Under the pieces are notes generated by a model. That model was given only the letters and a program-made list of their open reading frames with translations. It made no database searches and was not told the origin of the DNA. This document shows, piece by piece, positions 52,657-63,675 of a stretch of DNA of 64,000 nt (position 1 is the first letter of the stretch; every line of letters begins with the position of its first letter). This DNA comes from Clostridium fermenticellae (GTDB lineage: Bacteria > Bacillota > Clostridia > Clostridiales > Clostridiaceae): assembly GCF_003600355.1 (NCBI RefSeq), contig NZ_CP032416.1:124001-188000 (forward strand), written 5' to 3'. Position numbers and translations under genes: made by a program.

Positions 52657-52883
52657 ACTCGGTCAAGAAATATGGCTATTAATTTTAATTAAAAGTAAAA
52701 AAAAGTAGCATAAGAAACAAAAATATGTTAATATATTAAGTATGTTTTGACACAAAAAAATACCATTATATTTACTAAGGGTAATTTTTATTATAAATCT
52801 ATTTGGACTTTCTGTCAATAATAAACAGAATAATTAGGATTTTTTTGCTAAACATTAATTTATATATATGCAGCATTCTAAAA
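52657..52883 (+). other. AT-rich spacer ahead of the pyrG promoter
   Basis: No open frame with a ribosome site, strong hairpin or repeat was seen in these 227 bases. The pyrG promoter and attenuator follow directly. Confidence 0.5.
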
Positions 52884-52911
52884 TTCAAATGAAGTTTATT
52901 TTTAATATACA
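52884..52911 (+). promoter_or_regulatory. Sigma-A promoter of pyrG
   Basis: TTCAAA (52884-52889), 16 bases and TATACA (52906-52911). The expected start falls on the GGGGG run at 52917-52921. Confidence 0.55.
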
Positions 52912-52916
52912 ATTTA

Positions 52917-54559
<1,643 letters not shown>

Positions 54560-54566
54560 ATCAATT

Positions 54567-54605
54567 AGATATATGGTGTTTTAAATGTCACCATATATCT
54601 TTACC
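54567..54605 (+). terminator. Intrinsic terminator after pyrG
   Basis: Perfect 12-bp arms AGATATATGGTG (54567-54578) and CACCATATATCT (54589-54600), then TTTACC. Confidence 0.8.
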
Positions 54606-54840
54606 TTAATTTACTTTTCTACAAATTCATATTTGCTTAAACTCATCCCATTTATTTCAGAATAATAAAGCAAGATATATGATACGGAAATTATGTGTTA
54701 TAAACTAAAGAATTTTAGTAAGTTTTATGGATTAAATTAAAAAAAAGGGGTATAATGTATTTTAATAATGTAGCCTTTCAAAAAATTCTTTAAATATTCC
54801 CCAAAAGGTTATATAAACTAAATAATGTGAGGTGTTATTG

Positions 54841-56349
54841 TTGGGTAATAACGATATTGAAAGTATGACGTTAGCGCAATTAAGAGAAATTGCAAAAGGT
54901 TTAGGGGTTAGGAATATTTCTAAATATAGAAAGTTAGAGTTAATTGAGGAGATAAAAAAAGTATCTCCAGCTTACATAGAAAAAGATGGTATAGTACTTA
55001 GGGAAAAGATAACTTCTAAAATTGATATTGAAAATAACGATAAAAATGATGATGATAAAAAAGATACCAGCATTTCAAAGACTGAAATACATACCATAAA
55101 AAATCATAACAATAATAGTAATCGAGAAAAAAATAAACAACAAAGAGAAAATGAATATGTAAAAAATAATGAAGAAGATAAAAAAGAGAAACTAAAAGAA
55201 ATGATAAATGAATCTGATTCAGCAAAAGGCGTATTAGAAATAATAGAGAATAATAATTATGGTTTTTTAAGAGGCAAAAATTATCTAACTGGACCAGATG
55301 ATATATATGTATCCCCTTCGCAGATAAGAAGATTTAATCTGAAAACAGGTGATGAAGTTCAGGGAAAAGTTAGAACACCAAAAGAAGGAGAAAAATTCAA
55401 GGCTCTTTTGTATGTTGAAAAGATTAATGGAGAAAATCCCGAAAAAGCAGTTGGAAGAAGCCCTTTTGAAACTCTTGTTCCAATCTATCCAAATCAGAGA
55501 TTAAGATTAGAGACTAGTCAATCAGACTTATCCACAAGGCTTATGGATATAATATCCCCGATAGGAAAAGGACAAAGGGGAATTATAGTTGCACCGCCTA
55601 AAGCTGGTAAAACAACTCTTCTAAAAAAGATAGCCCAAAGTATATCTAGAAATCATCCTAAAGTTAAATTAATAGTTGTTTTGATAGATGAAAGACCGGA
55701 AGAAGTTACTGATATGCAAAGATCTATAAAAGGAGAGGTAATTTATTCTACATTTGATGAAGAACCGGAACACCATACTAAAGTAGCGTATATGGTACTT
55801 GAAAGAGCTAAAAGGATGGTTGAACAGGGACAGGATGTAATCATATTATTAGATAGTTTGACTAGATTATCCAGAGCATATAATTTAACTATAACTCCTA
55901 CTGGAAGAACTTTATCAGGAGGACTAGATCCAGGAGCCTTAATAATGCCTAAGAAATTCTTTGGAGCTGCAAGGAATATAGAACAAGGCGGAAGCCTTAC
56001 TATATTGGCCACAGCGCTTATTGAAACTGGAAGTAGAATGGATGATATGATATTTGAAGAATTTAAGGGTACTGGAAATATGGAAGTACACTTAAATAGA
56101 AAACTTCAAGAAAGAAGAATTTTCCCTGCTATAGATATATACAAATCTGGAACTAGAAGAGATGATCTTCTATTGAAAGATCCGATGGAGAAAGAGGCAG
56201 CATTCAATATAAGAAAAGTTTTATATGATGAAAATAATACTCAAAATGTAACGGAGCAGCTTATAAATTTTCTCTCAAAGACTAAAGATAATGAGGAACT
56301 TGTTAATTTAATTAGTAAAATGGACATGAGCAAATCAAGTAACAATTAA
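54841..56349 (+). CDS. rho: Transcription termination factor Rho with Asn/Lys/Asp-rich insertion
   Basis: A 502-residue hexameric RNA helicase that ends transcription. The N-terminal SAP-like helices ([20 protein letters not shown]) are followed at about residues 60-125 by a disordered insertion rich in Asn, Lys, Asp, Glu and Gln. Then come the cold-shock RNA-binding domain ([20 protein letters not shown]) and the RecA-type core: Walker [42 protein letters not shown] and the C-terminal [20 protein letters not shown]. Start TTG 54841 follows TGAGGTG. In C. botulinum the corresponding Rho insertion can form a prion. A strong terminator follows. Confidence 0.95.
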   Translation: MGNNDIESMTLAQLREIAKGLGVRNISKYRKLELIEEIKKVSPAYIEKDGIVLREKITSKIDIENNDKNDDDKKDTSISKTEIHTIKNHNNNSNREKNKQQRENEYVKNNEEDKKEKLKEMINESDSAKGVLEIIENNNYGFLRGKNYLTGPDDIYVSPSQIRRFNLKTGDEVQGKVRTPKEGEKFKALLYVEKINGENPEKAVGRSPFETLVPIYPNQRLRLETSQSDLSTRLMDIISPIGKGQRGIIVAPPKAGKTTLLKKIAQSISRNHPKVKLIVVLIDERPEEVTDMQRSIKGEVIYSTFDEEPEHHTKVAYMVLERAKRMVEQGQDVIILLDSLTRLSRAYNLTITPTGRTLSGGLDPGALIMPKKFFGAARNIEQGGSLTILATALIETGSRMDDMIFEEFKGTGNMEVHLNRKLQERRIFPAIDIYKSGTRRDDLLLKDPMEKEAAFNIRKVLYDENNTQNVTEQLINFLSKTKDNEELVNLISKMDMSKSSNN

Positions 56350-56360
56350 TTAATAAAAAT

Positions 56361-56397
56361 AAAACCTGTCCTTATTAAATAAAGGACAGGTTTTATA
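56361..56397. terminator. Bidirectional terminator between rho and rpmE
   Basis: Perfect 13-bp arms AAAACCTGTCCTT and AAGGACAGGTTTT between convergent genes, with A-rich and T-rich flanks. Confidence 0.92.
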
Positions 56398-56422
56398 ACA
56401 AGATTAAATAAAATTTTTAATC

Positions 56423-56641
56423 TTATTTTGTGTCTTCAGCAGTTAGATTAAATTTCTTCATAAATTTATCAACTCTTCCGCCAGCATCAACAATCTTCTG
56501 TTTACCAGTGAAGAATGGATGGCATTTAGAACATATTTCCACTTTTAACTCTTTCTTTGTAGAACCAGTTGTAAAAGTGTTTCCACATGCACACTTAACT
56601 ACCGCATCATGATAGTATTCTGGATGTATGCCTTCTTTCAT
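56423..56641 (-). CDS. rpmE: 50S ribosomal protein L31 (zinc-binding form)
   Basis: A 72-residue ribosomal protein. [20 protein letters not shown] and [17 protein letters not shown] show the zinc-binding cysteines (CxC and CxxC), so this is the C+ form of L31. ATG at 56641 lies behind AAAGAGGTG. rho and rpmE are neighbours in Bacillus too, but there on the same strand; here they are convergent. Confidence 0.95.
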   Translation of the reverse strand: MKEGIHPEYYHDAVVKCACGNTFTTGSTKKELKVEICSKCHPFFTGKQKIVDAGGRVDKFMKKFNLTAEDTK

Positions 56642-56703
56642 GTTTTTCACCTCTTTCAAATAAAAACAAACAAAATTTCACACATTTACTAATTAACCAT
56701 TGT

Positions 56704-56733
56704 ATTATAGCACAATGTAAAATATTAAGTCAA
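56704..56733 (-). promoter_or_regulatory. Sigma-A promoter of rpmE
   Basis: On the minus strand: TTGACT (56733-56728), 18 bases and TATAAT (56709-56704) with an extended TGC before the -10. Confidence 0.8.
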
Positions 56734-56810
56734 TAATGATTAATTACTGTCCATCAATACTTTAATACGTATTATTTGTTTGTTAAAATATATAGGAGCA
56801 AAACAATTAT

Positions 56811-57069
56811 ATAGGGTTTGTAAGTTTCAAGCTTAACTTATACTTCAGCTGACATTTCCAAAATTCGTCACGTAAAAAATTTCTAGTAAGTCTAAGTTCG
56901 TATTTATAAAAATCTAAGTAGATTTTATAAACTCGCAGGCTTAAACATATAAAATCTACTTAGATTTTCAAAAATACTTCACCAAGACTTACTAAAAAAT
57001 TTTTTAATGTGTCTGCATTTTGGAAATGTCAGCTTACGTATAACTTAATCTTGGAATTACAAACCCCAT
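56811..57069. repeat. 259-bp imperfect palindromic element
   Basis: The two halves are inverted copies: GGGTTTGTAAG...TTTCCAAAATTCG at the left and CATTTTGGAAATG...ATTACAAACCCC at the right. Inner matched pairs are AGCTGACATTTCC / GGAAATGTCAGCT, AGTAAGTCT / AGACTTACT and AATCTAAGTAGATTTTAT / ATAAAATCTACTTAGATT near the centre. No open frame is inside. A half-copy lies at 50655-50728. It could be a MITE-like element or encode a long hairpin RNA. Confidence 0.75.
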
Positions 57070-57114
57070 AATAAAAGTTTAATATGAGATTTAAAAGAAA
57101 GATAAGGTGGTTGA

Positions 57115-58059
57115 ATGACTAGAAAAACTTCGGTTGGTGGTCAAGCGGTAATTGAAGGTGTGATGATGAGAGGTGTTAATGGTACAGCTGTTGCCGTAAG
57201 AAAATCAGATGGTGAAATAGAAATAAAAAATGAGAAGGACGTACCATGGTCTAAAAGGAGAAGTTTTTTTAAGTTCCCAATAGTAAGAGGATTTGTTTCA
57301 TTAATAGAATCACTTATAATAGGGATAAGGACTTTAAATTATTCGGCGTCTTTTTTTGACGAGGAAGATGAAGAACCTGGAAAATTTGAAATATGGTTCA
57401 AAAATGTATTTGGGGATAAGAGCGATAATATAATTATGGGGATAATGTTTTTAGTATCTTTGGGAATAGCCATTTCAATATTTTTTATATTTCCAACTTT
57501 TGCTGCTGGCATTTTTAAGAGAGTCCATCTCTATAATCCTATACTTCTTAATATAATTGAAGGAATTATTAGAGTAGGTATATTTTTGGTGTATATATAC
57601 TTGATAGGCAAAATGGAAGATATAAATAGGGTTTTTGAGTATCATGGAGCTGAGCATAAAACTATATTTTGTTATGAGAATGAAGAAGAACTTACTCCAG
57701 AAAAAGCGAAGAAATTTAAAAGATTTCATCCCAGATGTGGGACAAATTTTTTATTTTTAGTTATGATAGTAAGTATAATATTATTTTCATTAACAGGTTG
57801 GCATTCGCTCTGGCAGAGAATACTTTATAGGATTATCCTTTTGCCGGTAGTTTCAGGAGTTACATATGAAATAATAAAATGGATGGGTAAGAGTAATAGT
57901 CTTTTGTCTAAAATAACATCATATCCTGGATTACTGCTTCAAAGACTTACTACGAGGGAACCTGATTTACAACAGTTAGAAGTTGCCATAGCAGCTTTAA
58001 AAGCAGCTGAAGGTATAGAGGATGGATTACAAAAAGGAACTGGAGAAAACTATGAGTAG
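57115..58059 (+). CDS. DUF1385 (YqhQ-like) membrane protein
   Basis: A 314-residue protein of the DUF1385 family. The N-terminal segment TSVGGQAVIEGVMMRG is diagnostic. Four or so membrane helices follow, and the motif EYHGAEHKTIFCYEN with several His/Glu residues suggests a metal site, with RFHPRCGTNFLF after it. Function unknown; it is often next to prmC-prfA, as here. The ribosome site is AAGGTGG. Its end overlaps prmC by eight bases. Confidence 0.88.
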   Translation: MTRKTSVGGQAVIEGVMMRGVNGTAVAVRKSDGEIEIKNEKDVPWSKRRSFFKFPIVRGFVSLIESLIIGIRTLNYSASFFDEEDEEPGKFEIWFKNVFGDKSDNIIMGIMFLVSLGIAISIFFIFPTFAAGIFKRVHLYNPILLNIIEGIIRVGIFLVYIYLIGKMEDINRVFEYHGAEHKTIFCYENEEELTPEKAKKFKRFHPRCGTNFLFLVMIVSIILFSLTGWHSLWQRILYRIILLPVVSGVTYEIIKWMGKSNSLLSKITSYPGLLLQRLTTREPDLQQLEVAIAALKAAEGIEDGLQKGTGENYE

Positions 58060-58927
58060 ACAAGTAACAAGTATAGCAAAATTATTAAAATATGGATATG
58101 AAACTTTAAGGAAAAGTAAAATAGACAGTTATGCGTTAGATACTGAACTATTGCTGGGAAAGGTTATTGGCAAGGATAGATTGTTTATACTGCTTAATGG
58201 AAATTATGAAGTGGATAACAGTGCTGCTGAGGAATATTTTAAACTCATAGACCTTAGAAGGGAAAGGATGCCTGTTAAATATATTTTTGGCAAATGCGAA
58301 TTTATGGGGCTTGATTTTTATATTAAAGAGGGAGTATTGATACCGAGACCTGATACTGAGATTCTAGTCGAGCAGGCCATAAAAGAAATAAAAAAGAATA
58401 ATTTTGAAAAGATATGTGATGTATGCTGTGGAAGTGGTATAATTGGCGTATCCATTGGCAAGTTTATAGATGATACTAAAATTGTGTGTACAGATATATC
58501 AGATATTGCCATTGATGTTACAAAAATAAATATTGATATGTTTAATTTGGGTGAAAAAGTATCTGCAAAGAAAGGGGATTTACTTAAAGGCTTTATAGAA
58601 GATAATTCGAAATTTGACCTGGTAGTTTCAAACCCACCCTATATAAGGATGAAAATTATACCAGAGCTTATGAGGGATGTAAGAGATTATGAACCTTATA
58701 TTGCCCTATGTGGCGGTGAAGATGGACTGGACTTTTACAGGAAGATAACAGAGCAAAGTAAGAAAGTTTTAAATGATTCCGGAATGCTTATATATGAGAT
58801 AGGATATGATCAAAGATTAGCTGTTTGTGATATATTAAGAGAGAATGGATTCCGAAATATAAATTGTATAAAGGATTTAGCAGGTGAGGACAGAGTTGTA
58901 AGCGCCCGGTACTCTGCACATAATTAA
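58052..58927 (+). CDS. prmC: Release factor glutamine methyltransferase PrmC
   Basis: A 291-residue SAM-dependent enzyme that methylates the Gln of the GGQ motif in RF1 and RF2. The N-terminal helical domain is followed by DVCCGSGIIGVSIGKF (SAM motif I) and the catalytic NPPY at residues 194-197. ATG 58052 follows CTGGAG and overlaps the DUF1385 gene. The target, RF1, is encoded next. Confidence 0.95.
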   Translation: MSRQVTSIAKLLKYGYETLRKSKIDSYALDTELLLGKVIGKDRLFILLNGNYEVDNSAAEEYFKLIDLRRERMPVKYIFGKCEFMGLDFYIKEGVLIPRPDTEILVEQAIKEIKKNNFEKICDVCCGSGIIGVSIGKFIDDTKIVCTDISDIAIDVTKINIDMFNLGEKVSAKKGDLLKGFIEDNSKFDLVVSNPPYIRMKIIPELMRDVRDYEPYIALCGGEDGLDFYRKITEQSKKVLNDSGMLIYEIGYDQRLAVCDILRENGFRNINCIKDLAGEDRVVSARYSAHN

Positions 58928-59019
58928 AATCTAAAAAATATAAGCAGGTTATTTGTTTGACAGGAGTAATATGATATAATTATCTATTGTGAATATATTG
59001 ATACGGAGTGATAAAAAGT

Positions 59020-60093
59020 ATGTTAGAAAGACTTAATTTTATAGAAAGTAAATATGAGGAGTTATCTGTAAAAATAAGTGATCCTACAGTTATGGCAGAT
59101 CAGAAGGAATGGCAGAAATTGTGTAAGGAACACGCTGATATGGAGATAATAGTGACACAATTTAGGATATATAAAAAAGCACAACAGGATCTAGAAGCAG
59201 ATAAGGAAATGTTAAGGGATAATATAGACAAAGAATTGAAAGAAATGTGTCAGGAAGAGATAAAGGATCTTGAGGAAACTGTTAAAGAAAAGGAAAATGA
59301 ACTTAAGATATTACTTTTGCCTAAGGATCCTAATGATGACAAGGATGTTTTTGTTGAAATAAGAGCAGGTGCAGGAGGAGAAGAAGCGGCTTTATTTGCG
59401 GCAAATCTTACAAGAATGTATACAAGATATGCTGAGCGTAAGGGCTTTAAAATAGAGACTATAAGCATAAATGCAACTGATCTTGGTGGATTTAAGGAGA
59501 TTGTATTTATGATAAAGGGAAAAGGAGCTTACAGCAGGTTAAAATATGAAAGCGGAGTACATAGAGTTCAGAGGGTTCCAGATACTGAATCAAGCGGACG
59601 AATTCATACATCAACGGCTACAGTAGCTGTGCTGCCAGAAGTTGATGATGTTGATATAGAGATAAGTTCAAATGATATCAGAATAGATGTATTTAGAGCA
59701 TCAGGACATGGTGGACAATGTGTTAATACTACTGATTCCGCTGTAAGAATTACACATTTACCTACGGGAATAGTTGTATCATGTCAGGATGAAAAATCTC
59801 AGCTTAAAAATAAAGAGAAGGCAATGAAAGTTCTTAAATCAAGGTTATTTGATAAAGCAGAAGCTGAAAGAAGTGCAAGTATAGCCGAAGATAGAAAAAG
59901 TCAAGTGGGAACAGGAGACAGAAGTGAGAGAATAAGAACTTATAATTATCCTCAAGGAAGAATAACTGATCATAGGATAGGACTTACATTATACAAATTG
60001 GATTCATTCTTAGACGGAGATATAGATGAGGTTATAGATGCCCTTATTACTGCAGATCAGGCTGAAAAGATGAAAAATATAGGCAGGGATTAG
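59020..60093 (+). CDS. prfA: Peptide chain release factor 1
   Basis: A 357-residue class I release factor for UAA and UAG. The tripeptide-anticodon region reads [20 protein letters not shown], and the GGQ motif (residues 231-233) lies in [20 protein letters not shown] 59020 follows CGGAGTGAT. This factor does not read UGA; RF2 does, and would compete with Sec insertion at the prdB and prdR TGA codons. Confidence 0.97.
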   Translation: MLERLNFIESKYEELSVKISDPTVMADQKEWQKLCKEHADMEIIVTQFRIYKKAQQDLEADKEMLRDNIDKELKEMCQEEIKDLEETVKEKENELKILLLPKDPNDDKDVFVEIRAGAGGEEAALFAANLTRMYTRYAERKGFKIETISINATDLGGFKEIVFMIKGKGAYSRLKYESGVHRVQRVPDTESSGRIHTSTATVAVLPEVDDVDIEISSNDIRIDVFRASGHGGQCVNTTDSAVRITHLPTGIVVSCQDEKSQLKNKEKAMKVLKSRLFDKAEAERSASIAEDRKSQVGTGDRSERIRTYNYPQGRITDHRIGLTLYKLDSFLDGDIDEVIDALITADQAEKMKNIGRD

Positions 60094-60129
60094 TTTACAT
60101 TATATTAAAGTCCGGAAAAGAGGGAGAAC

Positions 60130-60740
60130 ATGGATATAGATAAAGCTATCAAAAAACAAAAAAAATCATATGAGAGGTTTATGATATCTATGTGTTTAAT
60201 TTTTTTTTTATTCTACCCGTTGTTTTTATACTTTCTAAAAAGTTTTATATATTTTATATATTATATTTAATATTTTTAGAAGTTTTAATACTTTTATATA
60301 TGATCATAAGAACTAGTAAGGAAGCTCTAAAGTATAGATATGATGGGTATAGATTGAAAATTATACTTGGTATAACCTCAAAAAATATAAATATTATTTG
60401 TGATAAAGTCGTGTTTGTACATGTAGAAGAAGACGATGAGACTCATGACAGTGGAGATTTTAAAATAATCTTGATTGCTCTGTCTAAATTTAGAAGTGAT
60501 AGAATGCTCCCTATTGATGAAAGGTTTTTAAAAAAACATGCTTATATAGCGCAAAAATATTATAAGCTTAAAACTAATTTTCTGGAAAATAGCTATTATT
60601 ATACTATTATAAAAAGGGGAAAATTTAAAAAATATCCCTTATTGGATCTGATCTATCACTCATGTGTTTATGCCGATTTTAGTGAAGAAGCGATAGATAC
60701 AATAAAATACTATAGAGATAATTCTAAAACCCATAATTAA
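60130..60740 (+). pseudogene. Small membrane protein gene with a frameshift in a T10 run
   Basis: ATG 60130, behind GAGGGAG, opens MDIDKAIKKQKKSYERFMIS and a membrane helix, but this frame ends soon after. The rest (about 180 codons to 60740) is open in the -1 frame, with more helix, then SKEALKYRYDGYRLKIILG and a soluble domain. The two frames join at ten T (60200-60209); one extra T would make a single protein of about 203 residues. No known family. It may be a sequencing error, a recent mutation, phase variation or slippage. Coding character after the shift looks intact. Confidence 0.6.
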
Positions 60741-60753
60741 AATGTCATATATG

Positions 60754-60788
60754 AACTCATATAACAATAAATATGTTATATGAGTTTA
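60754..60788 (+). terminator. Hairpin after the frameshifted gene
   Basis: AACTCATATAACA (60754-60766) and TGTTATATGAGTT (60774-60786) form a perfect 13-bp stem; the following T run is short. Confidence 0.65.
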
Positions 60789-60815
60789 TACAGTAATTTT
60801 TAATAAGGTGGTTTT

Positions 60816-61538
60816 TTGGGAAAGGATATTGGAAGTATAGTAGTTATAGGCAGTGTAGTTTCTTTAACGGGTACGATGATAGGTGCTTTTTTAGGTACAA
60901 TACTAAAAGAGCCATCTAAAAAAATGCTTGGCACTATTATTGGTTTTGCAGCTGGACTTATGATGTCAGTTGTGGTTTTTGATTTAATACCGGAAGCCCT
61001 GACTAAATGGGATTTTGTGCAGACGTTAGTTTGGTGTATACTAGGTATTGGAATTATTATAATAATTGATAATGGAATAAAAATAGATAATATGAATACA
61101 CATATTAAAGTTGCATTTATGACAGGTTTGGGACTTATGATCCATAATTTCCCTGAAGGTATGATAATGGGATGTGGTTTTGCAGCAGGAGGCAGTCTTG
61201 GAATAAAAATGAGTCTCATCATTGCAATACATGATATACCAGAAGGCATTGCAGTGGCTGCACCACTTATTGCATCAAAGGTCAAAGCTCCAAAAGTACT
61301 TTTGTATGCATTTATAACGGCCTTCCCTACGGCTATTGGGGCATGGATTGGAGCGTACATAGCTAACATATCATTAAATGTATTAGGGGCATGTCTGTCA
61401 TTGGCATCGGGTATAATGCTCTATGTAGTGTGTGGAGAAATGATTCCTGAATCATCAAGATTATGGAATGGAAGAGCAAGTACATTAGGAATATTAACAG
61501 GAATCATAGTAGGACTTATAATGGTTAATGTATTTTAA
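60816..61538 (+). CDS. ZIP-family divalent metal transporter
   Basis: A 240-residue membrane protein with eight helices. The paired metal-site motifs HNFPEG and HDIPEG in helices 4 and 5 mark the ZIP/ZupT family, which imports zinc, manganese or iron. The loop between helices 3 and 4 is short and lacks a His cluster. Start TTG 60816 lies after AAGGTGG. Hairpins on both sides suggest a single-gene unit. Confidence 0.92.
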   Translation: MGKDIGSIVVIGSVVSLTGTMIGAFLGTILKEPSKKMLGTIIGFAAGLMMSVVVFDLIPEALTKWDFVQTLVWCILGIGIIIIIDNGIKIDNMNTHIKVAFMTGLGLMIHNFPEGMIMGCGFAAGGSLGIKMSLIIAIHDIPEGIAVAAPLIASKVKAPKVLLYAFITAFPTAIGAWIGAYIANISLNVLGACLSLASGIMLYVVCGEMIPESSRLWNGRASTLGILTGIIVGLIMVNVF

Positions 61539-61541
61539 TAT

Positions 61542-61574
61542 ACCCATTGTGATGTGTATCGCAATGGGTTGTTT
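61542..61574 (+). terminator. Hairpin after the ZIP gene
   Basis: ACCCATTG (61542-61549) and CAATGGGT (61562-61569), then TGTTTC. Confidence 0.65.
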
Positions 61575-61608
61575 CAAATTCATATAAAATCAAAAGGTGG
61601 GGATAGTA

Positions 61609-62661
61609 ATGAACACAAAGATAATTATGCTTAAAGAGGGAAGTTTAGATAAAAGTATGATAAAAGAGCCGGCTGAGTCGATAAAGAAAGGAAAACTTGT
61701 AATATTTCCAACAGAGACTGTTTATGGTTTGGGAGCAAATGCATTGGATTCTGATGCAGTTAAAAAGATATTTGAAGCAAAAGGAAGGCCTCAAGATAAT
61801 CCTCTTATAGTTCATATATCTGACTTTGATGAAATAGAGCCTTTAGTTAGTAGTATACCGGATGTTGCAAGGAAACTTATGAATGAATTTTGGCCTGGAC
61901 CTATGACTATGATTTTGCCAAAGGCTAATATAATACCTGATACAACAAGTGCATCGCTTCCAAGCGTTGGAATACGAATGCCATCTAATATAGTAGCAAG
62001 AGAGTTGATAAAGCAGGCAGGCGTTCCTATAGCTGCTCCATCAGCTAATATATCTGGCAGACCAAGTCCAACTGATGTTGAAAGATGTATTGAGGATATG
62101 GATGGAAAGGTTGACTATATACTTGGTGGAGAAATGTGTGATATAGGAGTGGAATCAACAGTAATAGATTGTACAGTAGATCCTATATGTGTATTAAGAC
62201 CTGGCGGTATAACGATTGAAATGCTTAAAAGGATTGATAAAAATGCGTATATTGATCCAGCTATAATGAAAAAACCTGGTAAAGATTTTAAGCCAAAAGC
62301 ACCAGGGATGAAATATAGGCATTATGCACCTAAAGCACATGTTAAAATTATTAATGGGGATTTGCAAAAAACTATTGCAAAAATCAACGAAATGATGCAA
62401 AATTATATAGATGGAAATAAAAAGGTAGGAGTTATGGCTACTGATGAGACAAAATTATTATACAATAATGGGCTTGTGAAATCTCTTGGAAGTAGAAAAG
62501 ATATGCTTAGTATATCTAAAAATCTGTTTGAAACTCTAAGGAGTTTTGATGATGATAATGTTGATATAATATTGTCTGAAGGATTTGAGGAAATCGGTGT
62601 TGGTGTAGCTGTAATGAATAGATTAAAAAAATCAGCTGGCTTTGATATACTAACAGTTTAA
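61609..62661 (+). CDS. tsaC: Threonylcarbamoyl-AMP synthase (Sua5/YwlC type)
   Basis: A 350-residue enzyme that makes threonylcarbamoyl-AMP for the t6A37 modification of ANN-decoding tRNAs. KGKLVIFPTETVYGLGANA, KGRPQDNPLIVHI and PIAAPSANISGRPSPT are the YrdC signatures. The C-terminal Sua5 domain of about 120 residues is present after a linker (PGKDFKPKAPGMKYRHYAPKA). ATG 61609 follows AAAGGTGGGGA. It lies before ywlE-like and rpiB genes as in Bacillus. Confidence 0.95.
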   Translation: MNTKIIMLKEGSLDKSMIKEPAESIKKGKLVIFPTETVYGLGANALDSDAVKKIFEAKGRPQDNPLIVHISDFDEIEPLVSSIPDVARKLMNEFWPGPMTMILPKANIIPDTTSASLPSVGIRMPSNIVARELIKQAGVPIAAPSANISGRPSPTDVERCIEDMDGKVDYILGGEMCDIGVESTVIDCTVDPICVLRPGGITIEMLKRIDKNAYIDPAIMKKPGKDFKPKAPGMKYRHYAPKAHVKIINGDLQKTIAKINEMMQNYIDGNKKVGVMATDETKLLYNNGLVKSLGSRKDMLSISKNLFETLRSFDDDNVDIILSEGFEEIGVGVAVMNRLKKSAGFDILTV

Positions 62662-62680
62662 TCTTAAAAGGAGGTAGAAA

Positions 62681-63139
62681 ATGAAGAACATACTATTTGT
62701 TTGTACAGGTAATACTTGTAGAAGTTGTATGGCAGAGGCTATTTTTAATTATTTTTGTGATATAAGTGGTTTTAAAGCTATTTCTGCTGGTTTATTTGTT
62801 ATAAATGGTAGTACGACCTCCAAAAATGCAGCTGAAATTATAAAAAATAATATAAAAGAAGACATAAGGAATAGAAAAGCAGTTCAAATAAACAGGAATT
62901 TATTAGAAACCTCTAAACTCGTTTTCACAATGACATCAGGTATAAAAAATATATTAAGAGAAGATTTTGCTAGGTTTAAAAACAAAATATTTACGTTAAA
63001 TGAATATGTTTCAGTGCATAGTGATATTATAGATCCATTTGGAAGTAATATTGAGGCATATGCAGAAACTTATGATCAATTAGTTTATAGTATAAAGTTA
63101 TTACTGCAAAAGTTAAAAGGAGAAGCAGGCATTTTTTGA
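62681..63139 (+). CDS. ywlE: Low-molecular-weight protein phosphatase, YwlE-like (arginine phosphatase)
   Basis: A 152-residue phosphatase. The P-loop is CTGNTCRS (Cys8 nucleophile, Arg14), and DPFG near residue 112 carries the general acid Asp. The Thr in the P-loop (CTGNT) is the residue that makes Bacillus YwlE specific for phospho-arginine rather than phospho-tyrosine. It would counter the McsB arginine kinase. GGAGGT precedes the ATG, 20 bases after tsaC. Confidence 0.85.
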   Translation: MKNILFVCTGNTCRSCMAEAIFNYFCDISGFKAISAGLFVINGSTTSKNAAEIIKNNIKEDIRNRKAVQINRNLLETSKLVFTMTSGIKNILREDFARFKNKIFTLNEYVSVHSDIIDPFGSNIEAYAETYDQLVYSIKLLLQKLKGEAGIF

Positions 63140-63159
63140 TGCTACTATCTTCTTTTTTT
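63121..63159 (+). terminator. Possible terminator after the ywlE-like gene
   Basis: AGAAG...GCAT and ATGC...CTTCT form an imperfect hairpin followed by seven T (63152-63158). The stem overlaps the stop codon. Confidence 0.4.
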
Positions 63160-63210
63160 GTGGACTTATAATCATTATCATAAATTTAATATTATTTGGA
63201 GGTGTTTTAT

Positions 63211-63660
63211 ATGAAAATCGCGTTAGGCAGTGATCATGCAGGATTGCCATTGAAAAAAGAGATAATAGACCATTTACATGATATAGAAGCTGAATTTGAG
63301 GATTTTGGAACCTTTACAAGTGAATCATGCGATTATCCTGATTTTGCATTAAAGGTGGCAGAGGAAGTTTCAAAGAAAAATTTTGAGTTTGGAATTTTGG
63401 TTTGCGGAACAGGAATAGGTATTAGTATAGCAGCTAATAAAGTGCCAGGTATAAGAGCTGCATTATGTAGTGATACCTTTAGTGCACATGCATGCAGAGA
63501 ACACAATGATGCAAATATTCTCGCTCTTGGACAGAGGGTAATAGGCCCAGGCCTTGCACTAGATATAGTTGATATATTTTTAAATACCAAATTTCAAGGT
63601 GGAAGACATGAGAGAAGAATAGGCAAAATAACTGATATTGAAGATAAATATTTTAAGTAA
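63211..63660 (+). CDS. rpiB: Ribose-5-phosphate isomerase B
   Basis: A 149-residue cytosolic isomerase of the pentose phosphate pathway. MKIALGSDHAGLPLKKEI carries the phosphate-binding Asp-His. VCGTGIGISIAANKVPGIRAALC holds the catalytic Cys, and REHNDANILALGQRVIG is the last signature. ATG 63211 follows GGAGGT. It is followed by upp after 15 bases, as a salvage/pentose unit also seen in Bacillus. Confidence 0.95.
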   Translation: MKIALGSDHAGLPLKKEIIDHLHDIEAEFEDFGTFTSESCDYPDFALKVAEEVSKKNFEFGILVCGTGIGISIAANKVPGIRAALCSDTFSAHACREHNDANILALGQRVIGPGLALDIVDIFLNTKFQGGRHERRIGKITDIEDKYFK

Positions 63661-63675
63661 TTGGAGGAGAATAAT

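Noticed and set aside
54728-54756. Sigma-A promoter for rho at TATAAT 54751
   Set aside because: The -10 is perfect but the -35 (TGGATT) is poor, so I did not list it.
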